Assembly: GCA_934615235.1 (NCBI GenBank)
Contig: CAKTTL010000035.1
Span: 1-24,453, forward strand
Reading direction: 5' to 3'
Origin: an uncultured Clostridia bacterium
GTDB lineage: Bacteria; Bacillota; Clostridia; Christensenellales; Aristaeellaceae
DNA length: 24,453 nt
Numbering within the stretch: the first letter of the stretch is position 1; each line of letters begins with the position of its first letter. The notes under the pieces were generated by a model. That model did no database searches. It was not told the origin of the DNA and saw nothing but the letters and a program-made list of their open reading frames with translations. A program made the position numbers and the translations under genes. This document shows positions 20,193 through 24,453 of the stretch, in pieces.

Positions 20193-21566
20193 TCACCCCT
20201 TCAGCCTCTCCCTCGCCTCGTCGATCGAAGCCTGCACGGCGGCGGGAGCGGGGCCACCGGGAATCGAACGGCCTTCGACGCAGGCCTTGAGGCTCATGGC
20301 GTCGTAAACGTCCTGTTCAAAAGCGGGATGGAAGGATTTCAGCTCGGAAAGGGAAAGATCCATCAGCGCGGCGTTGGCCTTGATGCAGTAGGCCACGAGT
20401 TCGCCGACAACCCGATGCGCGTCGCGGAAAGCAACGCCCTTTTTGACGAGATAGTCCGCGCAGTCGGTGGCGTTGGTAAAGCCGCCTGCGGCGCCCGCTT
20501 CCATAACGTCCTCGCGGAAGGTCATTGTGCGGAGCATCGCAGTGAACACGGGCAGGCTCTTGAGAAGCGTGTCGCGCGCATCGAAGAAGGGCTCCTTATC
20601 CTCCTGCATGTCCTTGTTATAGGCGAGCGGAATGCCTTTCATGACGGTCAGCAGGGAAAGCAGATCGCCGTAGACACGGCCGGTTTTGCCGCGCAGCAGC
20701 TCGGCCACGTCCGGGTTCTTTTTCTGCGGCATGATGGACGAGCCGGTGGAGAACGCGTCGTCCATCTCGACGAAATGGAACTCGGAGGAGTTCCAGAGAA
20801 TCAGCTCCTCGCAGAAGCGGCTCAGGTGCATCATGCAGATGGACGCGGCGGAGAGATAATCGAGGATGAAATCGCGGTCGCTCACGCCGTCGAGGCTGTT
20901 CTGCGTGATGGCCGGGAAATCGAGCAGCTCGGCCACGCGCTGGCGGTTGAGCGGATACGTCGTCGCGGCGAGCGCGCCGGAGCCGAGCGGCATGACGTTG
21001 GCGGAATCAAACGCGTTCTGGAACCGCTTGCGGTCACGCAGGAACATCTGCACATACGCCATCATATAATGCGCAAGCGTGACGGGCTGCGCCTTCTGCA
21101 GATGCGTGTAGCCGGGCATGATCGTGTTCAGGTGCGCCTGCGCGATATCGAGCAGCGTCTCAATCAGCTCGTCGAGCAGCGCGCGGGTTTCCACGCACGA
21201 TTCGCGCGCATACATGCGCGTATCGAGCACGCACTGGTCGTTGCGGCTGCGGCCGGTGTGCAGGCGCTTTCCCGCTTCGCCGATGCGCTGGATGAGGATG
21301 GTTTCCACATTCATATGGATATCTTCCGCCTCGGTGGACCATTGAATCTTTCCGGCCTTTGCGTCGGCGAGAATGCCCTTGAGTCCTTCGACGATTTTCT
21401 GCGCGTCCTCCGGCGGGATGATGTTCTGTTCGCCGAGCATCGTGGCATGGGCGATGGAGCCCAGAATATCCTGTTCATACAGACGGGAACCAAACCCGAT
21501 GCACGCGTTGAATTCGTCCACCATGACGTTGGTTTCCTTGGCGAAGCGGCCGCCCCAGAGCTTCAT
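20193..21566 (-). CDS. argH: Argininosuccinate lyase
   Basis: ArgH splits argininosuccinate into arginine and fumarate, the last step of arginine synthesis. The 457-aa protein has the usual family length and starts MKLWGGRFAKETN. It carries HTGRSRNDQ (about 107-115), PGYTHLQKAQP and the signature loop GSSIMPQKKNPD with the catalytic serine region. All key motifs are intact. GGGAGGAAT precedes the ATG. No argG is next to it. Instead it is divergent from a polar amino-acid importer operon, which may share arginine control. It is followed at its stop by hairpin copy C and then a terminator. Confidence 0.98.
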   Translation of the reverse strand: MKLWGGRFAKETNVMVDEFNACIGFGSRLYEQDILGSIAHATMLGEQNIIPPEDAQKIVEGLKGILADAKAGKIQWSTEAEDIHMNVETILIQRIGEAGKRLHTGRSRNDQCVLDTRMYARESCVETRALLDELIETLLDIAQAHLNTIMPGYTHLQKAQPVTLAHYMMAYVQMFLRDRKRFQNAFDSANVMPLGSGALAATTYPLNRQRVAELLDFPAITQNSLDGVSDRDFILDYLSAASICMMHLSRFCEELILWNSSEFHFVEMDDAFSTGSSIMPQKKNPDVAELLRGKTGRVYGDLLSLLTVMKGIPLAYNKDMQEDKEPFFDARDTLLKSLPVFTAMLRTMTFREDVMEAGAAGGFTNATDCADYLVKKGVAFRDAHRVVGELVAYCIKANAALMDLSLSELKSFHPAFEQDVYDAMSLKACVEGRSIPGGPAPAAVQASIDEARERLKG

Positions 21567-21605
21567 ATTTTATTCCTCCCAAATTCTCAGATCGTTGCGA
21601 GAGAA

Positions 21606-21634
21606 AAGATACCACGTTTGCGAAGAAAATGCAA
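21606..21634 (-). promoter_or_regulatory. Promoter of argH
   Basis: On the minus strand, -35 TTGCAT (21629-21634), 17 nt spacing and -10 TATCTT (21606-21611) preceded by TGG (extended -10). The ATG is about 40 nt downstream. Confidence 0.65.
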
Positions 21635-21739
21635 TATCTTTTTATAAATATACGTCTGCAAATCCGGTTTTTCATGCATGATTTTTCGCATAAACCGCGA
21701 ATATTCCGAAATTATCTGCATAAAAATGAAAAATAGGTA

Positions 21740-21768
21740 TTGACAGCGGGTCGATTCTGTATTATTAT
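21740..21768 (+). promoter_or_regulatory. Promoter of the amino-acid importer operon
   Basis: Consensus -35 TTGACA (21740-21745) and -10 TATTAT (21763-21768) are exactly 17 nt apart. The leader to the ATG is about 25 nt. Confidence 0.82.
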
Positions 21769-21799
21769 AACCCCATCAAACAGATGGAGGGAAAATAAA

Positions 21800-22573
21800 A
21801 TGAAAAAAATGATCGCGTTTATGCTCTGCATCCTGCTCGTAATGTCCGCCGCGCTGGCCGTTGCGGAAGAAGCCAAGCCTCTGGCCGGCAAGAAGCTGAC
21901 CATCGCGCTGAGCCCGAACTTCATGTTCTTCGAAACCGTTTCCGAAACCGAAGAATGCGGCTATGAAGGTCTGGACATCGACATCATCAAAGAGCTTTCG
22001 AATATGCTGGGTTTCGAGTTTGAAATCGTCCCGATGAGCTTCTCCTCTCTGGTCGGCTCGCTGCAGGCCAAGAGCGTGGACATGGTCATCTCGGGCATGT
22101 CCTACACCGAAGAGCGCGCGCAGATCGTCGATTTCTCCGATGTGTACTGCACCTCCGTCGTCGGCTGCGTGACGAAGGTCGATTCCGAAATCGCCTCCTT
22201 CGACGATTTGAAGAACCAGATCGTCTGCTGCTCGCAGGGCACGAACTATGAAATGATCATCGAAGGCATCGAGGGCGCGACGCTGAAGACGTATCAGGGC
22301 CAGGCGGCCGTCGGCACGGCGGTTGCGGAAGGCACGGACGGCGTGGTCGCCGGCCTGACGAGCATCAACGGCTCCAAGAAGCTGGCCACGACGATGCTCA
22401 ACGACAAGGGCGAGCCAATGCTCAAATACTTCCCGCTCGAAGGCGCGCGGGCTGATGAATACAGCATGGCCTTCCCCAAGGGCAGCGAGCTGACTCCCAT
22501 CTTCAACGAAGCGCTTGCGCAGCTGAAGGAATCCGGCAAGCTGGACGAGATGATTCACCAGTGGCTGTACTGA
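21800..22573 (+). CDS. Polar amino-acid ABC transporter, substrate-binding protein
   Basis: This 257-aa protein is a family-3 solute-binding protein. A signal peptide covers about residues 1-22 (MKKMIAFMLCILLVMSAALA, then VAEE). Mature family segments include GYEGLDIDIIKELSNMLGF (about 54-72), SFSSLVGSLQAKSVDMVIS and GMSYTEERAQIVDFS. The TEERA arginine is the usual ligand for the amino-acid carboxylate. Specificity cannot be read, though arginine, glutamine or cystine are typical. No cysteine sits at the signal cleavage site, so it is not an obvious lipoprotein. GGAGGG precedes the ATG. The 117-nt gap to the permease gene contains a hairpin. Confidence 0.93.
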   Translation: MKKMIAFMLCILLVMSAALAVAEEAKPLAGKKLTIALSPNFMFFETVSETEECGYEGLDIDIIKELSNMLGFEFEIVPMSFSSLVGSLQAKSVDMVISGMSYTEERAQIVDFSDVYCTSVVGCVTKVDSEIASFDDLKNQIVCCSQGTNYEMIIEGIEGATLKTYQGQAAVGTAVAEGTDGVVAGLTSINGSKKLATTMLNDKGEPMLKYFPLEGARADEYSMAFPKGSELTPIFNEALAQLKESGKLDEMIHQWLY

Positions 22574-22617
22574 TCGCCGGCTGAAACGCACGAGGGGACA
22601 ACGAGGGGGATTTTATC

Positions 22618-22636
22618 AGGGCGGCTCTGCCGCCCT
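22618..22636 (+). other. Intercistronic hairpin after the binding-protein gene
   Basis: AGGGCGGC (22618-22625) pairs exactly with GCCGCCCT (22629-22636) over a 3-nt loop. No T-run follows, so it more likely protects the upstream mRNA end than terminates transcription. Confidence 0.55.
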
Positions 22637-22690
22637 AAATCCATGCCTGTCGATTTTCAATAACAACCATAGCAGGAAGGAACGGAAACC

Positions 22691-23356
22691 ATGCAGTTAG
22701 ACTTTTCGATTATCCTCGACTGGCTGCCCGCGTTCGGCGGCGCGTTGTTGGTAACGCTGAAAACAACCGTCTGTTCGCTGATCCTGGGGCTTGTAATTTC
22801 GGTGCCGCTTTCGCTGTGCAAAATTTCAAACTTTAAGCCGCTGCAGTGGTTCGCGTTCTTTTATACGTCCGTCTTCCGCGGCGTGCCGCTGCTGGTGCAG
22901 GTGTTCATGATGTATTTCGGCATCCCGCTCGTGCTGCCCATCCGGTTCACAGCCTTTCAGGCCGGCACGCTCGTCTTCGCGATGAACTCGGCCGCGTATA
23001 TTTCCGAAAGCCTCAAGGGCGGCATCGGCGCGATCGACGGCGGACAGTACGAGGCCGCCATGGCGCTGGGCGTGCATTACCCGTCGATGATGAAGGACAT
23101 TATCCTCCCGCAGGCCATCAAGAGCGTGCTGCCGAGCCTGGTGAACGAGTTCATCAGCCTGCTGAAGAATACGACGCTCATCGCCTCCATCGGCCTGGTG
23201 GATATCCTCTGCGTCGGGCAGCAGATTCAGTCGCGCACCTATCGCGCGTTCGAGCCGTTCTTCGCCATTTCCGTGTTCTATTACGTGCTGGTTCTGGGAC
23301 TTTCCTTCCTGGGCAAGGCGCTTGAAAAGAAGGTGAACGCAAGTGATCGAGGTTAA
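22691..23356 (+). CDS. Polar amino-acid ABC transporter permease
   Basis: This 221-aa membrane protein is of the HisM/GlnP family. It has the expected N-terminal segment (LPAFGGALLVTLKTTVCSLI), the RGVPLLVQVFMMYFG segment (64-78) and the ATPase-coupling EAA loop (QYEAAMALGVHYPSMMKDII, then LPQAIKSVLPSL). About five membrane helices are present, the normal count. As the only permease gene in the operon, it probably forms a homodimer. AGGAAGGA precedes the ATG. The end overlaps the ATPase gene by 14 nt. Confidence 0.95.
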   Translation: MQLDFSIILDWLPAFGGALLVTLKTTVCSLILGLVISVPLSLCKISNFKPLQWFAFFYTSVFRGVPLLVQVFMMYFGIPLVLPIRFTAFQAGTLVFAMNSAAYISESLKGGIGAIDGGQYEAAMALGVHYPSMMKDIILPQAIKSVLPSLVNEFISLLKNTTLIASIGLVDILCVGQQIQSRTYRAFEPFFAISVFYYVLVLGLSFLGKALEKKVNASDRG

Positions 23357-24236
23357 GGGGCTTTACAAGGATTTCGGCGCGCTGCATGTGCTGCGCGGCG
23401 TGAGCCTGAATGTGGAACAGGGCGATATTATCTCCATCATCGGGCCTTCGGGCAGCGGCAAATCGACGCTGCTGCGCTCGATCAACCTGCTGGAAAAGCC
23501 GACCTACGGTGAAATCTGGGTCGAAGGCAAACTGATCACGCCGCCGGACCCCTACCTGCACTGGGACGTGATCCGCGCGTCGCATACCTATGCCGCGCTC
23601 CGCGCGGAAGGCATGGACGACGAGCCCGCGATCATGAAAATCAAGAAGGAAGACCTGCTCAAGCCGCGCGAGGGCGGCGCCTACAACCGGCTGATGAAGC
23701 AGATCGTAAAAGACAACTTCGAGGACACCTATTCCGTGCGCCGCCGGGTCGGGATGGTGTTCCAGCATTTCAACCTCTTCCCGCATATGACGGTGCTGGA
23801 AAACATGATCTACGCGCCGATGAAGGTGAACAAAGTTTCGCGCGAAGCGGCCGTTGAAAAGGCGCGCGCGCTGCTCAACGACGTCGGCATGCTCTCGAAG
23901 ATCGACGCATATCCGGGCAAGCTTTCGGGCGGGCAGAAACAGCGCGTAGCCATCGCGCGCACGCTGGCAATGGAACCGGACATCGTGCTCTTCGATGAGC
24001 CGACCTCGGCGCTGGACCCGGAAATGGTCAAAGAGGTGCTGGACGTAATCAAGAAACTGGCCGAAACGGGCATGACGATGGTGCTTGTCACGCACGAAAT
24101 GGGCTTCGCCCGCGAAGTGTCCGATCGCATCTGCTTCCTGGACGAGGGCACGCTCATCGAAGACGCGCCGCCGGAGATCTTCTTCTCCACGCCGAAATCG
24201 GCCCGGGCGAAGGAGTTTTTGGATAAGGTGCTGTAA
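23343..24236 (+). CDS. Polar amino-acid ABC transporter ATP-binding protein with insertion
   Basis: This 297-aa protein is a GlnQ/HisP-type ATPase. Walker A is GPSGSGKST (34-42), the Q-loop is MVFQHFNLFPHMT (138-150), and the signature is LSGGQKQRVAIART (194-207). Walker B is IVLFDEPTSALDP (214-226) and the switch His is in VTHEMGF. It is about 50-55 residues longer than the usual 240-245. The excess is one insertion at about residues 68-130, between the second beta-strand (EIWVEGKLI) and RRRVGMVFQ. The insert is charged and contains AALRAEGMDDEP, KIKKEDLLKPREGG and NRLMKQIVKDNF. The frame and codon use are intact, so it is not an assembly slip. GTG start with AAGGTG upstream. Copy D of the hairpin family follows the stop. 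Confidence 0.94.
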   Translation: MIEVKGLYKDFGALHVLRGVSLNVEQGDIISIIGPSGSGKSTLLRSINLLEKPTYGEIWVEGKLITPPDPYLHWDVIRASHTYAALRAEGMDDEPAIMKIKKEDLLKPREGGAYNRLMKQIVKDNFEDTYSVRRRVGMVFQHFNLFPHMTVLENMIYAPMKVNKVSREAAVEKARALLNDVGMLSKIDAYPGKLSGGQKQRVAIARTLAMEPDIVLFDEPTSALDPEMVKEVLDVIKKLAETGMTMVLVTHEMGFAREVSDRICFLDEGTLIEDAPPEIFFSTPKSARAKEFLDKVL

Positions 24237-24309
24237 CGGGGGGACGGTTTTTGCGGGGGAACCCTTCTTTCTGGAGAAAGAAGGGTTCCCCCCGCACCCC
24301 CCTCCTAGG
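24237..24309 (+). repeat. 3'-end hairpin element, copy D (tail cut by an insertion sequence)
   Basis: The head GGGGGGACGGTTTTT begins right after the ATPase stop. The stem pairs 24253-24271 with about 24276-24295 around TGGA, about 20 bp with a one-base bulge. The tail reads GCACCCCCCTCCTA and then changes into insertion-sequence DNA, whereas copies B and C continue into AGAAAGCCGCTT. Confidence 0.85.
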
Positions 24310-24395
24310 GTGTATCTGAAAAGTCAAAAAGAGGAAAAGGATGAGAGCAACGTAGAGAAAAAGTGGTATAATAAAGGCAGAAGGAAGTGAGCGGT
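24309..24395 (+). mobile_element. Left end of an IS5-like insertion sequence
   Basis: The sequence from GGGTGTATCTGAAAAGTC (24308-24325) onward resembles the terminal inverted repeats of IS5-related elements. It leads to an extended -10 promoter (TGG plus TATAAT, 24364-24372) and the transposase start. The right end is outside the window, so the exact boundary (near CTAG, 24305-24308) and the target duplication cannot be confirmed. Confidence 0.6.
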
Positions 24396-24453
24396 ATGAA
24401 AGTAAGCCGTTATGAACTGACAGATAAGGAATGGGAACTGATAGAGCCGCTTA
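24396..24453 (+). CDS. IS5-like family transposase, N-terminal fragment (runs off window)
   Basis: The ATG at 24396 opens a frame reading MKVSRYELTDKEWELIEPL up to the last base. This is the characteristic N-terminus of IS5/IS427-type transposases (usually SRYELTDEQWERIEPLLP). AAGGAAG lies about 9 nt upstream. Only 19 codons are visible, so neither intactness nor the DDE residues can be judged. Confidence 0.85.
   Translation, partial: MKVSRYELTDKEWELIEPL

Noticed and set aside
2695..24295. CRISPR-like array from repeated hairpins
   Set aside because: The copies are kilobases apart, in both orientations and without regular spacers. No cas gene is present.

Overview
The window looks like chromosomal DNA from an uncultured or little-studied, GC-rich Clostridia-type Firmicute. 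The evidence is the rpsF-ssb-rpsR operon with strong AAGGAGG-type ribosome sites, a TPP riboswitch in front of the ECF thiamine component thiT, Bacillus-type PurR boxes, an MsmX-like sugar ATPase, a GGGtGRT/NifU-like pair and a PadR-DUF1700-DUF4097 trio. A Christensenellales or Oscillospirales relative is my guess, but the sequence alone does not fix the order. I see no tRNA, rRNA or CRISPR array. The one mobile element is the start of an IS5-like insertion sequence at the right edge.

Layout. 1-1233: ribosomal protein S6, SSB and S18, ended by a terminator. 1309-2585: a YhcH-type sugar anomerase-like protein and an RlmA-type 23S rRNA methyltransferase. 2586-3085: a gene-poor spacer with strong hairpins and a possible gene remnant. 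3086-4794 (minus): GGGtGRT protein and an IscU/NifU-like scaffold. 4920-8556 (minus): a secreted S41 protease, a PucR/CdaR-type regulator and an MsmX/UgpC ATPase, each with its own promoter or terminator signals where these can be seen. 8896-9477 (minus): a YfbR-type 5'-deoxynucleotidase. 9494-10239 (plus): promoter, TPP riboswitch, terminator and thiT. 10452-16518 (plus): a purine-salvage operon behind two inverted PurR boxes, with an MTA/SAH-deaminase-like amidohydrolase and a four-part BMP-type nucleoside ABC importer. 16722-17952 (minus): a TetR regulator overlapping a small alarmone synthetase. 18086-19960 (minus): PadR, DUF1700 and DUF4097 proteins. 20193-21566 (minus): argH. 21740-24236 (plus): a polar amino-acid ABC importer divergent from argH, whose ATPase carries an unusual insertion. 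24309-24453: the left end of an IS5-like element.

Functional themes are nutrient uptake and salvage (thiamine, nucleosides, amino acids, sugars), each with a visible regulatory site, and stress or envelope response genes (alarmone synthetase, PadR trio, S41 protease).

The most unusual structure is a family of four long hairpins (near 2614, 16663, 20136 and 24253). Each lies 0-28 nt after a stop codon and in the same orientation as the gene it follows. They share head, stem and tail sequence. Where downstream sequence is intact, copies B and C are followed by an intrinsic terminator. The fourth copy is cut in its tail by the IS5-like element. I know of no named RNA family that matches it.
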